Source: Pomphorhynchus laevis (taxonomy: Eukaryota; Acanthocephala; Palaeacanthocephala; Echinorhynchida; Pomphorhynchidae). From it: a stretch of 64,000 bases of DNA. Position 1 is the first letter of the stretch; each line of letters begins with the position of its first letter. The stretch lies in NCBI GenBank assembly GCA_012934845.2, contig WNNJ02002717.1, forward strand, positions 248,001-312,000, written 5' to 3'. The notes beneath the pieces are model-generated. The model ran no database searches, was not told the DNA's origin, and saw only the letters and a program-made list of their open reading frames with translations. This document shows positions 22,055 through 33,215 of this stretch, one piece after another. A program made the translations under genes and the position numbers.

Positions 22055-22259
22055 CAGGTTTATAAAAACATACAGGTTCCTGTTTGTGTTAATTAAAAAG
22101 TAGTATTGAAATTATTTCTGAAATAATTATTTATAATATGTGAATACATAGAACAACTTAAGAACTAAAGGCTCATAAAAAGTTAGATCAAAAGAAATAA
22201 AAACTGAATAAAATCAGCAGAAAGAGAAAATGTATTAAAAATAATCAAAGATAACTGAA

Positions 22260-23165
22260 GTTACTGACGTAGTCTGCACTTGAAAGAAAATTTAGTGGAG
22301 CTGTTGATTATTGTTGCAGGCACATTGTTCCAAAGTCGTACGATTCAATCAAGAGGTCATCGTATTTTTGGTAGGCGGAAGTGATCTTTGTAAACAATAT
22401 TTATATCCGCGGAGATCTGCTGTTTTACTTAAATTGAATGTACATCGACATGCATGCTCAGATGTGGTAAGATTCTTCCACACGAACATCAAAATAGCCA
22501 GCTTGAGTGAAATTTCAACTGGGCATACTAGAACTGCTTTCATGCGTTCGACATAAGGCAGCGAACATGTGGATCCAACCAAACCAGTAGCCATATATAA
22601 TACACTCTCAAAGTGTTGCATAACCTGTTGAAATTGTGTGTGAGTGACAAGCAACGCGTATAACATGAGTGACAACAGAAGAGCATTATATAAAATACGA
22701 AAACTATGATTATCAAGTAGACAAATAGAACGCCTTAGTAGTCCGAGTAGCTGAATGCATCCGCTAGGCCCAATCGATACGTGAAGTTGAGTGCTAAGAT
22801 CATGGCAAACCATAACTTCGAGATCGAATATGGTATAAATTTGATTTATCGTAAGAATATCTATGGCATGTCTGCCTATAAAAGTTTTGTTAATGATATG
22901 TAAGTGATTGCATTTTGCACCATTCAATAACAATCTTCTGGAATGACACCAGGGCACTATCACATCAACATCACCCCGTACAACCCGTGTATCGAGAGTG
23001 CAAGTTAATGCTCGCCGTATCTTCAGATCATCCGCATTCATTATACATGTACAGTTCAATTTATAGGGGAGCATATTGATGTAGATATAAAAAATAAGTG
23101 GACTGAAGACATAACCTTGAGGGACTCCGCATAATTGTTAATGACAATTCGAGATAGTGCTTTCA
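22260..23165 (-). mobile_element. LINE RT fragment (Jockey/I/CR1 group)
   Basis: Minus-strand reading starts with CGVPQGYVFSPLIFYIYINM (the GVPQG-x-SP-LF motif), continues into MNADDLKI, which replaces the catalytic YADD motif and is probably inactive, then LNGAKCNHLHI and a LG-like motif, then a long thumb region with YNALLLSLMLYAL and SLKLAILMFVW. The 241-codon frame 23074-22349 is open, but the sequence upstream of GVPQG contains stops, so only the C-terminal part of ORF2 remains. Confidence 0.8.
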
Positions 23166-23169
23166 ATTT

Positions 23170-23930
23170 TTACCGCAAAGCTACGATTTTTAGAATTGAT
23201 TTGATCCAATTATGCATTGGGGCCACGATTTTGAGATAAAATGTTGTATCTCAAAAAAATAATTTTTATCATAAAATTCTTTTGTTAATTTTTACTTGAT
23301 ATACTTATTGATATGAACAATTTTCTATTGATGAGGTATTTAACGTGTCATGTAGTAATATTCACTACACATTTTTATTTTTAATTGTTTTCTAATAAAT
23401 TAAATATCTCGAAATATGATTTTCCTCGGTAAAAGCCGAATAATCACGTACCTTCCGTTATGCAAAATATGAGAACCGGAAAAAGGCCGTATTTAACTAA
23501 ACATTACCATTATATTGGTTCTCAAAAACGGATCCATAAAAATTTTCAATGTTTTTATAAAAGTTCATCGATAATTAAAATTGTTCTCACAATATCACTT
23601 TGCAGTAGAGCGAAGATCATTTATGCTGAGCTGCTCGATTCAGTGTAAACGAAATTTTACTAATAATATGTTTTAAGGCATTCCTATTAGCATTTTACGC
23701 TCACAAGACAGTTTGTTAGCAATAAGCTCATAACACGCTTCGACGCTTGCGTTTTTTAACGTTGAACAAACTAATGGTAATTGCTTATTCGGAAAATTGC
23801 TTGTTCAATTATTAAATTTTTCTCACTGTATTTCGACATTTTTCGTTTATCGTGACGATCAAAGTTGTACTTGTAATCTAAATGTAATTAGGAGAGGTGT
23901 GCATATGAAAAATGGCGATTTCTAAATTAA
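23170..23930. other. No gene recognised
   Basis: AT-rich spacer; a plus-strand frame at 23460-23648 has no recognisable features. Confidence 0.45.
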
Positions 23931-23931
23931 A

Positions 23932-24220
23932 TCATATCTTAATCATCCTATCCTGCACGAGAGCGAGTGACAATCTGTCATCTCGGTAATCATCAAAATG
24001 AATATAAGAAAAGAGATTGTGGACTACGGGGATGATTGATGAGGCAAAAGATACAGGGGGAGGAGATATGTTAGGTTGACTGGGGAGGATCGACATTATT
24101 TTGGACTTGACGGGGTTTAGAACGAGATGGAGATTGGAGATACGTTTGTAGATAAAAGAAAGACAGTTGGATGCAGAAATAACGATATCGTGTCTGCGAT
24201 GGGCGGTTGCATGATCATTA
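23932..24220 (-). mobile_element. LINE RT fragment abutting a CR1-type tail
   Basis: The minus strand encodes ISNLHLVLNPVKSKIMSILP followed by VSFASSIIPVVHNL and HFDD, the segment after the YADD motif in a LINE reverse transcriptase. At about 24215 it gives way to the (AAT)n 3' end of a CR1/Jockey-type LINE, so one LINE was inserted next to another. Part of this fragment is included in the 412-bp duplication. Confidence 0.65.
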
Positions 24221-24483
24221 TTATTACTACAGGTCATAGCCATAAGGCTGTTTTGACCGCTCACAAAAACAAACAAATTAATACAAGAAAAAAATCAAAA
24301 AAATCATTCAGTATATATATCAGAACCATGGGTACTGCAGCAACCACCATTCGTTCTCATTTCGAATCCAGTTCTTTATATTGGATTTAAATTCATTGCT
24401 TGTATGCACCGCAACGAAATCAACTGGAAGACGATTCCAAACATTCACCGCTCGATGAGACAGTCGGAAATGACGAGGGTATT
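24072..24483. repeat. 412-bp exact direct duplication, copy 1
   Basis: Identical to 24625-25036; the 87-codon plus-strand frames within both copies are the same. It spans the end of one LINE fragment, the 3' tail of the neighbouring CR1/Jockey-type LINE and the last codons of its ORF. Its left flank continues the LINE fragment, showing that the pre-duplication sequence ran leftwards from this copy. Confidence 0.95.
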
Positions 24484-24624
24484 AAATGTTTAGCTATATA
24501 CCTTCTTTATAATTAATATTGGTTTTATTAAGAATAAGGCTACCTGGATAAATTTGTTCGCTTATTGAATAAAAATTATTGGAATTAGATACACGTATAT
24601 CATCAATGTATCGAAACATATATA
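24484..24624 (-). mobile_element. PLE RT fragment between duplicated flanks
   Basis: The minus strand encodes YMFRYIDDIRVSNSNNFYS, the catalytic YIDD motif of a PLE reverse transcriptase, then SEQIYPGSLILNKTNIN. The 141-bp piece is truncated at both ends and sits exactly between the two copies of the 412-bp duplication. A closely related fragment lies at 50935-51020. Confidence 0.8.
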
Positions 24625-25036
24625 TAGGTTGACTGGGGAGGATCGACATTATTTTGGACTTGACGGGGTTTAGAACGAGATGGAGATTGGAGATACGTTT
24701 GTAGATAAAAGAAAGACAGTTGGATGCAGAAATAACGATATCGTGTCTGCGATGGGCGGTTGCATGATCATTATTATTACTACAGGTCATAGCCATAAGG
24801 CTGTTTTGACCGCTCACAAAAACAAACAAATTAATACAAGAAAAAAATCAAAAAAATCATTCAGTATATATATCAGAACCATGGGTACTGCAGCAACCAC
24901 CATTCGTTCTCATTTCGAATCCAGTTCTTTATATTGGATTTAAATTCATTGCTTGTATGCACCGCAACGAAATCAACTGGAAGACGATTCCAAACATTCA
25001 CCGCTCGATGAGACAGTCGGAAATGACGAGGGTATT
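24625..25036. repeat. 412-bp exact direct duplication, copy 2
   Basis: Second copy of 24072-24483. Its right flank continues the CR1/Jockey-type ORF without a break, so this side is also original sequence. Confidence 0.95.
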
Positions 25037-26262
25037 TTCCGTGCTCATGTACTACTAGTACTTTCGAGTGTCCTCTACATCCATCCCGTTCATTGAGTTC
25101 AACTCTATTTGCTGGAAAATTTTCATCTTTATTAACTAGTCGATACATAGCTAGAAGGTCGAAAAGAAGGAACCTTTCACGCACTGTCGGCATATTCAAA
25201 CTTTTTATTCGTGCCTCATAGGGAAGATATCGTACCTGAGGACATAATTTCGTAAACCGTCGAAGTATGCGCTCTAATTGATCAAGTTCTGTACGCGTAC
25301 ACGGAAAGACTACTGGCGACACATTCTAATATCGGTCTTATAAGAGCATTACATAAACGCACATCACAAACGGAAGATAAATCTTTAAAGCAATTTTTGA
25401 CAATATAGGTCATTCTTCTTGCTGCGTTACAAATCCTATCAGTGTTAGCACGTGTTTTCAGATTGTTTTGAACAATTATACCAAGATCCAGAATGGACTG
25501 CGTGGAAACAACAAACTCATCGCCAATAAAATATTCTTGACTCACATTGCTATGACCTAATCTCATATGTGCACACTTTTTAATATTCAATACAATTCCA
25601 GTGTTTAAAGATCATCGATAAACAATGTTTAGGATATTTTGAAAGTCATTTCGATCCTTGTTGGTTTTAATCAATTTCCATACCTTTACATCATCGGCAA
25701 AAGCTAAAACACTACAATCCTCAATTAAATCTAGTAGCTGATTTATAAATATGTTAAACAACAAGGGTCCTAAGACTGATCCCTGTGGTACTCCTGAGGT
25801 GATAGGACGATAAGACGATAGACATTGACCTACACGAATAGCATATGATCTATCTTTAAGAAAATCTTGAATCCAGCTTATAATGGAGCGATTGACTTTA
25901 TAAGACTCAAGGGTGGAAATTAGCATTTTGTGGGGCACCCTATCAAAAGCCCGACTAAAGTCAAGAAATATTACGTCGATACAGTACCCATTAGCAACAT
26001 GTCCAACCCTATATTCACGAGCATGTAATAAGTTTGTAAGACATGAACGCCGAGGGCGAAATCCATGCTGTGCATTATTGAGAATTCTCAGCGAACTCAA
26101 ATAATCATATATGCGTCTGTTTAGTATGCGCTCAATCACTTTACATACAACACTAGTTAGACTTATTGCCCTATAGTTATTCGGATTATCTTTTTCACCA
26201 TTTGTGTAAATTGGTACTATAATCGTTTTTTCCAGACAGCAGGTAACTTCGAGATGCGCAAG
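24790..26262 (-). mobile_element. CR1/Jockey-type LINE, ORF2 C-terminal half
   Basis: Minus strand, 5' to 3': LPAVWK and [20 protein letters not shown] near 26150-26250, then the open frame 26139-25612 with [34 protein letters not shown] (motif A), [19 protein letters not shown] (motif B) and [11 protein letters not shown] (catalytic FADD). 25590-25282 carries the DLGIIVQN motif and 25322-24873 the C-terminal SHRAVNVWNRLPVDFV motif. The 3' untranslated end has an (AAT)n-like tail. At least two frame changes separate these pieces. The endonuclease half is missing, as in a 5'-truncated insertion. It is close in sequence to the LINE at 30385-31905. Confidence 0.88.
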
Positions 26263-26620
26263 CTCAGCTCAATATTGATGATGACATCCTCATCATAGAT
26301 GAGGATGTCATCGGCGTATTGCATGACGTTTAAGGAGTAAGATTTAATAAACGGAGAGAAATCGCCTGCAACATTCAAATGCAACTACAATCGTTCATTG
26401 ATTATCTGATATATGAAATTTTTCAGTTAGTAATGTTGAAATCCTAAGATATGATCCCTTCTGACACTATGATCCACTGCCTTAAATTTATCGAGAGATA
26501 CTTATTTCATCACGAATTCAATGTGATTCTTTAACTTAATTTTTCTGGTTGCGGATATGACTTTAGCGACTGCATATTGAAAACCTATCTCGTGTTTGAT
26601 CAGTTAGATATGTAGTGCAC
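26250..26620 (-). mobile_element. Second LINE fragment joined to the CR1-type element
   Basis: Reading the minus strand from about 26600, KAVDHSVRRDHI-like, FIYQIINERL, LNVAGDFSPFIKSYSLN and MQYADDILIYDEDVI appear in order, with frame changes. These match the palm of a different LINE type. It ends at 26250-26260, where the LPAVWK motif of the neighbouring element begins. Confidence 0.6.
26280..26312. repeat. 15-bp perfect hairpin
   Basis: GATGACATCCTCATC, loop ATA, GATGAGGATGTCATC. It falls on the YADDILIYDED codons of the LINE fragment, so the coding sequence may explain part of the symmetry. Confidence 0.95.
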
Positions 26621-26994
26621 AAACGCCAAGAACTATCACGTTCAATTTCCCCTAACAATATCGGATCACAGATAGCGATGTCACCTAATGAAAAAGGTGA
26701 TATTAGTATTATTTTACATATACACATTTGTTTGTGTCAAAGCTGGATAATAGACTTATCGATCAATATCTCGAAAATCAATTATGGAAATCAATTAGCA
26801 TTTCTAAAAAATTCGACTGTATCGAGTTCAATAGTCCTATAAATGCCATTTGGGTGAAATCTATATTAATTGTGTCATTTATGTGAAATCTATATTAATT
26901 ATGCCGTTGGTATGAAATCTATAAAATATACTAAAGGAACAACAATTTCCACTTCATCGAGTAAACCAGTCCTAAAAATGACACGTGCCAATCA

Positions 26995-27725
26995 TGAACA
27001 TTAAATTAACATTAACTAAAACTACTGTTAATTTATATCGTAAAGATGACATATTTAAATTTACAAGAAACATATTTTTGCATTAGCATTCATGCATACC
27101 ATATAATATAAAATATAATACATTAAATAATGAAATTTTAAGAATTGCAACAATTTGTAACGACATTGGTTTTCTTCAAAATCATTTAAATAATTTAATA
27201 GATACATATTTTAAATTGGATTACTATAAAAATAACATCAAACAGAAAATAGTAAAATATATAAATCAAAAAATCGAAGAAAATTGTTAAGGGTGGATAA
27301 TAAATAATATACTTTGTATTAGAATAAGATACTAGATAATCAAATTTCATCAGATGAAATACGTCATTAGCGCGTATTTGGCCCTGCTGCTATGTTGGGT
27401 AGATGAATTAGGGGCTGGAACCCGATAGCATATATGTTCCTCCTTATGACCTATTATCCTCATTCTTATTTATTAGTGGGCCGAAAGCTGATTACATAGC
27501 AACTCGTCTTGCGGACCTCTATTCCTTATTCTTATTTAATAGTCATTTATTAGTCATTTATCCTCATTTATTAGTCAATTAATAAAAATTGACTTTTATT
27601 TTAAATCTTAAATTTTGACTTGATATAAATTGTATAATATCCTTTATAATTGGTTATTATTATCTTTATTTTTGATTTATATAAAGTATAAAATGCGTAG
27701 ACTCAGTTATCTGATCTGATTTAAC
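26995..27725 (+). mobile_element. PLE 3' fragment with terminal repeat
   Basis: Around 27125-27290 the plus strand encodes RIATICNDIGFLQNHLNN and DTYFKLDYYKNNIKQKIV, matching the RT C-terminal region of PLEs. It is followed by a non-coding tail of about 430 bp with AGGGGCTGGAACCCGATAGC, an AT-rich tract and AAAATGCGTAGACTCAGTTA. An internal part (27450-27540) repeats the GTTCCTCCTTATGACC block. The copies at 20490-21240 and 37440-37990 are in the opposite orientation. Confidence 0.75.
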
Positions 27726-27729
27726 TAAT

Positions 27730-29205
27730 AAATCCATTAAATATAAAAAATTATAAAAATGTGTATAGAACTTACAATTAGAATTTACACATTTAGCTCA
27801 TGCAGTTAATTCATAATATATAAATTATCGGTTTATTTAAATGTAACGAATGATCAGTTTTAAGATTTTATGGTTTCTGTTTCACCAAATGGGAAATATT
27901 TAATGGAATCATAATAAAACCTAAAATTGTCTAGCGATAAAACCAAAACTTATAAACATATCAGTTATAAAATATCATTTATTTAATTTGATTTACCATC
28001 CGAATTCGTCGCTGAACAGTAATAAATAGTGCATAAAAATAAGTCATTTTCTGAGCATTCAATTTTTGTTGATAGAAATTGAAGAGTATTCGTGAAGTTT
28101 TTTGTCGAATGTTAGCGCATGCATATATTTAAATATATTAGATCCTTTAAATTTAAATTATCAAAAAATCCAAAAAGAGAATAAATTAATAACCAATGTT
28201 TAAAAGCGAATTGCTTTTCTTATAATTAAATAACCTAAATAACCTCATTTGGAAAAAAATGTAAAAAATCATATTATGATATCCGGTGCTGTAATCTTAC
28301 AGAAACTACTATTGCATTTTATTGTTTTAATTATTTGCTCGTTTAAAAGTTTACAGACAACGAACTATGAATACTCAATTTTGACCACTGAAAATGGAAT
28401 CATCAGTTAACAAAATATCGTAGCTTTCCATCTCTAAAATTTCAAAATAAATAATATTTATATGCGTTCTTTCTTAAAAAATCAACTCTTCGATAACAGT
28501 TTTAATAACTAATACCGAACCACTAGTACTGCAAATAATGCTTGTGCCTTCCTACAAATGAACATCTGAAGAAGCATATGGATAATTTCGACAGCTAAAG
28601 TCGAAAGTCCGGAAGATTTAATTACTCATGCAATAACCCAAACTTGAATCGGTAGCATTCAAGTTTTGTTTCACCATAGATCTTTGAATTATAGACGCAA
28701 CCGATTTAGTGAATCATTCGAATCTCTCCGACATGTGCTCACACATGAATCGGGTGGCATTGACCACCAGACTATTTTTCTTAAAGTGTAACCGCTTTAC
28801 TCTATTTTCGCTTTTCGTAACAAACGTGATTGAACTCCCCGGAATTCCCCCAGAGAGACAATCAGTGTACCTTCTCAACATGATAATGACGACCCCAACT
28901 GAACAGATTTGCTTAATCTGTTATCTCAAATAGACATATCTTCATTTTATAATCTTGATATCCTCATGTTCATCTTTAATACACCATTAGTCACATGTTT
29001 ATTTTCAATATAAACTTGTGACTTAATAATTTATTCATTTAATAAATTTTTAACAAAAAAATAAATTAAATATTTATTTATATAATTTATTCTTAATAGT
29101 ATAGTAATTTTTTTAAATATCAAAATATTATTTACAAATTAGTAGTTACCCTCAAATGGGTCTTATAAATGTCAGAATATAATATTTTTGTCCCTATATC
29201 TTCGT
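27730..29205. other. No gene recognised
   Basis: AT-rich. A more complex stretch at 28540-28870 contains a 9-bp hairpin and a plus-strand frame (28709-28933) without recognisable motifs. Confidence 0.45.
28641..28665. repeat. 9-bp perfect hairpin
   Basis: AACTTGAAT, 7-nt loop, ATTCAAGTT. Confidence 0.85.
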
Positions 29206-30215
29206 TATAATCCTTATTACTCAGTTGTGATTGAAACTTTTGTAATTTCTCCTCCTTAACGTCATAGACACTGATTTTGCAATAGATATCGAAATGTTTG
29301 TTCTTATTCTTCTTATACAGTCATCATACCTATCTACGTCTTTTTCTGCCAATCTAGTGGCAATTTGCTTAATCACACTGTTTGCTACAGGACCTATTTC
29401 TCCAACTGTCGAGAAAATCATCGGGTGGAATGCCGCTTGCTCAATTCTTGTAATTCTTTCTACGTACTTTGCGTTTTTTTTCGACTTTCATGGTATGTCA
29501 ATGGATTAGTCATGCGCTCTAAGGAGTATGAAGGTGCTAAATTGTTGAAGACACACACGTCCATATAGAACTGCCCCCAGATATTCCCGTATAGCCAAAT
29601 GCAACAAATATCAGCTCTGTCCTCTCTATCTTTCGTAGTAGTCGATCTGTCAAAATCTATAGAATGCGGAACTGGCTGTAATGTAGGTTCCTTCGTCACC
29701 AGTTTACAGATCCCGTTTAACAGTTTGATAATTTCATCGACTACTATATTATGTCTAATGTAATTGAGACCTTCACATTTACACGACAATGCATGTGTTA
29801 CATTTAAATCCATACCACATGTGCAAAAGCCAGTTAGGGTTTTAGGCTCCCATGCATATCACACTGCCATCGCATCTTCAAACTCTTGTGAGTTCAGAAG
29901 TCTGTTATCCGTATAAGTTCGTGAAGTAAGCCAAGCCGAGGCTCATTTGACAGTTGCGTTTCTCAATATTGTTCTAATATCTCGTTCCGAGAAATTAATA
30001 ATTCTGAGTTGATCCAGCTCTTGTTTAATCTTATTCTGATCATGCGTTTCATTTTGTAATATTTTTTGTTTATTACGTAATTCGTTTCCTCTCAGTCCAT
30101 CGATGCTTGGTTTGCACATCGAGTACGAAACTCGATATTAATTCTAGCCTTCCGCAGCTGGGTTCATTAATCCCAAACCTCCTAAGAAATATGGTAGATG
30201 AATTATTATTATTTA

Positions 30216-30302
30216 TCAAAGCCACAGGATCGCGTTGTCGAAAGACGTAGGGGCACCCGATGATGAAGCGGGACCACTCTTCATTATTATTTATTACAAG
30301 AC
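30216..30302 (+). mobile_element. 5'-truncated SINE copy
   Basis: The segment CAAAGCCAC to CTCTTCATTATTATTTATTA matches the body and (ATT)n tail of the SINE at 33967-34150 (shared GATCGCGTTGTCGAAAGACG and GGGGCACCCGATGATGAAGC). The tRNA-like head is missing. It lies at the border between the CR1/Jockey-type LINE and the interrupted nuclease-bearing element. Confidence 0.8.
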
Positions 30303-31905
30303 TTTGACACATAAAAGAGTCATTTTGTCTGATCACAATATTAAGAAAAGAAAAAAAGAAAGAAAAAAAGTAGTTCAGCAATAATAAATTGTCACATATA
30401 GTTATATATTTCCTGTAAAGAATCTTCTCTTTTTATCCACATGCTCAGCGCATTCTGGAAAGATTTGTACTGTGCCATAGACACGATCGAATTCGGCAAT
30501 CGGTTCCATAGGTTTACCGCTCTGTGAGATAATCGCAAGTATCTATGACATTTCCCGTGTGATTGCACAACAACTGATAAAGAGTGTCCTCTGTGGCTCG
30601 GGCGATCATTTAGAATAACGGATTCCGATGGATAACCAGGAAAGACATGGATCATTCGCCATAACTGTAATAAATCATTGTACACATATCTCTTGTAAAC
30701 TGAAGTAATATTTAGTTGGCTTAGTCTATCACAGTAGGCGATGTTCCGAAGACCAGAACATAGCTTGGAAAATCGGCGAAGAATCTTTTCTAATTGGTTT
30801 ATTTCACCACGCGTAGAAGGAAAAGTCGCCGGCGAAGCATAATCAATGATTGGTCTGATCAACGCCTTATATAATAGTGAGAACTGAGACGGTGGAAGCG
30901 AACTAAAGGTATTTTTGATCATGTAAATAATTTTTCTCGACGTGTTGCATATATTTTCAGTATTGAGGTCGGTTTTAAACGAATTCTGAACAATTATCCC
31001 AAGATCTTTTGTATACAAATTTGTGGGAATAATCTCACCGCAAACAGAATAATCATTTGGTAAATCACTACGACCAAATCTGAGGTGGACACATTTAGTA
31101 ATGTTAATCATGATTCCGGTCAGTTCGCTCCACCTATTAACCATATTTATGTCATCTTGTAAGTGTTGCATATCGACATGGCATGTTATGATATTCCATA
31201 TTTTAAGATCATCCGCGAATGCTAATTTTTTACATTTTAGAGAGCGTAGCAAACTATTCAGAAATATGACGAATAATAATGGACCCAACACCGATCCCTG
31301 AGGAACACCCATTGATAAATTTGACGGTCTAGATAGACAATTTCCAACTCGAACTCTGAAAGAACGATCAGATAGGAAAGCGTGAATCCATCGAATAATA
31401 GGAATTTCAATTCCGTAATCTGCAAGAGCCTCAATCAACATATTGTGGGGAACCCTATCAAAGGCTCGACTGAAGTCGAAATACACGACATCAACTGCAT
31501 TACCCTGCGCAACTGCATCAAGCCATGCTTCGCGTGCACATAAAAGATTAGACATGCAAGAACGTCCAGGACGAAAACCATGTTGCGAATTATCTAACAA
31601 GTTCGATGATTCAAGATAGGATAGTAATCGCCGATACAATATGCGCTCTAACATCTTACATACGACACTTGTAAGGCTTATTGCTCTATAATTTTCAGGA
31701 TTGTGACGATCTCCTTTTTTTTGGACTGGCACTACAGTGGCGATTTTCCAATCTAACGGTAGAATTGACTTAGCTAGTTATAGTTGAAACAAATAAGCTA
31801 ACGGTGAAGCAATAAATGTTGATAATATCTTTAGTATCTGGGGATGTAATCCATCCGGACCAGGTGATGAATGTCGTATATAGATGAATTATTGATTTAT
31901 ATTCT
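30303..31905 (-). mobile_element. CR1/Jockey-type LINE, long RT ORF
   Basis: The best preserved LINE here. The 446-codon frame 31732-30392 runs from VPVQKKGDRHNPENYRAISL through [33 protein letters not shown] (motif A), [18 protein letters not shown] (motif B), KLAFADDLKIWN (catalytic FADD), KDLGIIVQNSFK and the C-terminal YLRLSHRAVNLWNRLP. Upstream, HSSPGPDGLHPQILK (31890-31845) is separated from it by a stop. The endonuclease is absent, so the insertion is 5'-truncated near 31905. The 3' tail reaches about 30303 in AT-rich sequence. It interrupts the PD-(D/E)XK-type element. The wealth of intact codons suggests a more recent insertion than the relative at 24.8-26.3 kb. Confidence 0.9.
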
Positions 31906-33186
31906 TCATTCATAGTTTCTATACCAACTATCCGGGTAATTGTGTTTTGAAATAATTCATTTTCTAGAGGTTTAAACCATTCAATCTGTCTCGCATGTTC
32001 TATTCAAATATGTCCATTGGTGTTGGAAAACTCTATTTAACATAAGATACGCCGCAAAAGCATTCTCCGTAATTAGATCGTCTAGTTTTGATACGTCCGT
32101 CTTGAATTCTCTAATTTTTTCCTTCACTTGATGTTCAACATAGTTGTTCGTTCCGATGTAACTGCCTAGGTATTTGACTCCATCTGTTCGGATCTGTAAT
32201 CCAGTTTCCTCAAAAAGATTTCTATCTCTAATATTTTCTCGTGTTAAAATTACACACTTTTCCGGATTTACATTGTATCCGTAAGCTGGTCCATATCGTT
32301 TTACTAGCTCCCACACCTTTACTAAATCTTCTGCTTTTCCTACGCAAGCAGCATCATCTGCATACCAACAGTGCTGAGCATTAGGAAAATTTTGTCTCAG
32401 CTTTTCGATAAACGGTAAGGACGCGGCAGCAAAGGCTGCCATCAATAGAGGATCTCCTTGAGTGAATCCTTCAGCTGACACCAAAGAGATTCCACCGACT
32501 GTTAACTGTGATGGCTTTGCGTATGTATTATTCAGAATTATACTCAAGGCCGGGCAGATGTACTTCATATTTTTAAGGGTGAGCGATCTATTAACAGAGT
32601 TAAAAGCGTTTCTGGCATCCAGCAGAAGAAGGCAATTATCAGGGGAAGCTGAAAAGGAAGATCGAACTGTGTGTATGGCGATCTCGGTCCCTCCGCATTG
32701 TCCAGCACATAGCTGTACAGATCCGCATACATTTGTTAAATCATCGCCTATATGTTCAAGTATTGATGTCCTATTATCCTGCGTAGCACTTTCCCAATTC
32801 CAAACGGCCGGACTTCCGGGTTCTTGATTAGCGGTATAAGTCGACTAATCGTGTACGCATCCAATCTACTTGATTCAATGTGCTCTGTGGATATTTTGAT
32901 GGCGAATTCACTTATCATACATGCTAATCTTCTTGAAGTCATACTAAATGCTGTAAGAAATGATCTCCATCCTTCCGAGTCGACTCCTGAGGGACCTGCC
33001 GAATCATGTGTTCGCCTTGCAGCTTTTATAATATGTTCATGATCCATGCTGAAAAATCTTATTGAGTGATGTTCAGCACATCTGTCTATTGTAACAGTTA
33101 ATTTTAAATTAATAAGACCTTCATACGCTGTTGGGTGCATATCTTCCAAGTGCTGCAATACCGTTTTGTTGTTTACTATTTCCTCT

Positions 33187-33215
33187 AAAGGTGCATTAGC
33201 ACCTAATGCACCTTT
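33187..33215. repeat. 13-bp perfect hairpin
   Basis: AAAGGTGCATTAG, loop CAC, CTAATGCACCTTT. The adjoining TTTCCTCTAAAGGT is also present again 50 bp downstream, suggesting local template switching during repair. Confidence 0.95.

Larger units (their letters stand above)
21354..22110. mobile_element. Element with about 133-bp direct repeats and an inverted partial third copy
   Basis: 21354-21487 (GAAAACTACTGGTGACGTTA onward to AATGCGCCCAC) is repeated at 21871-22003 with few differences. A part of the same sequence returns inverted at about 22045-22110 (AACACAAACAGGAA on the minus strand). About 380 bp of GC-richer internal sequence without an evident open frame lies between the direct repeats. 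The arrangement suggests a small non-autonomous retroelement or the terminal repeats of a PLE. A possible decayed hammerhead lies just inside the first repeat. Confidence 0.5.

Noticed and set aside
27340-27356. CTGATGA box in the PLE repeat at 27.35 and 37.74 kb
   Set aside because: It lies in a small self-complementary TTTCATC/GATGAAA stretch with no GAAA box or cleavage strand in register.
32462-32827. Plus-strand open frames across 31.1-33.7 kb
   Set aside because: They are antisense shadows of the retrotransposon RT frames on the minus strand.
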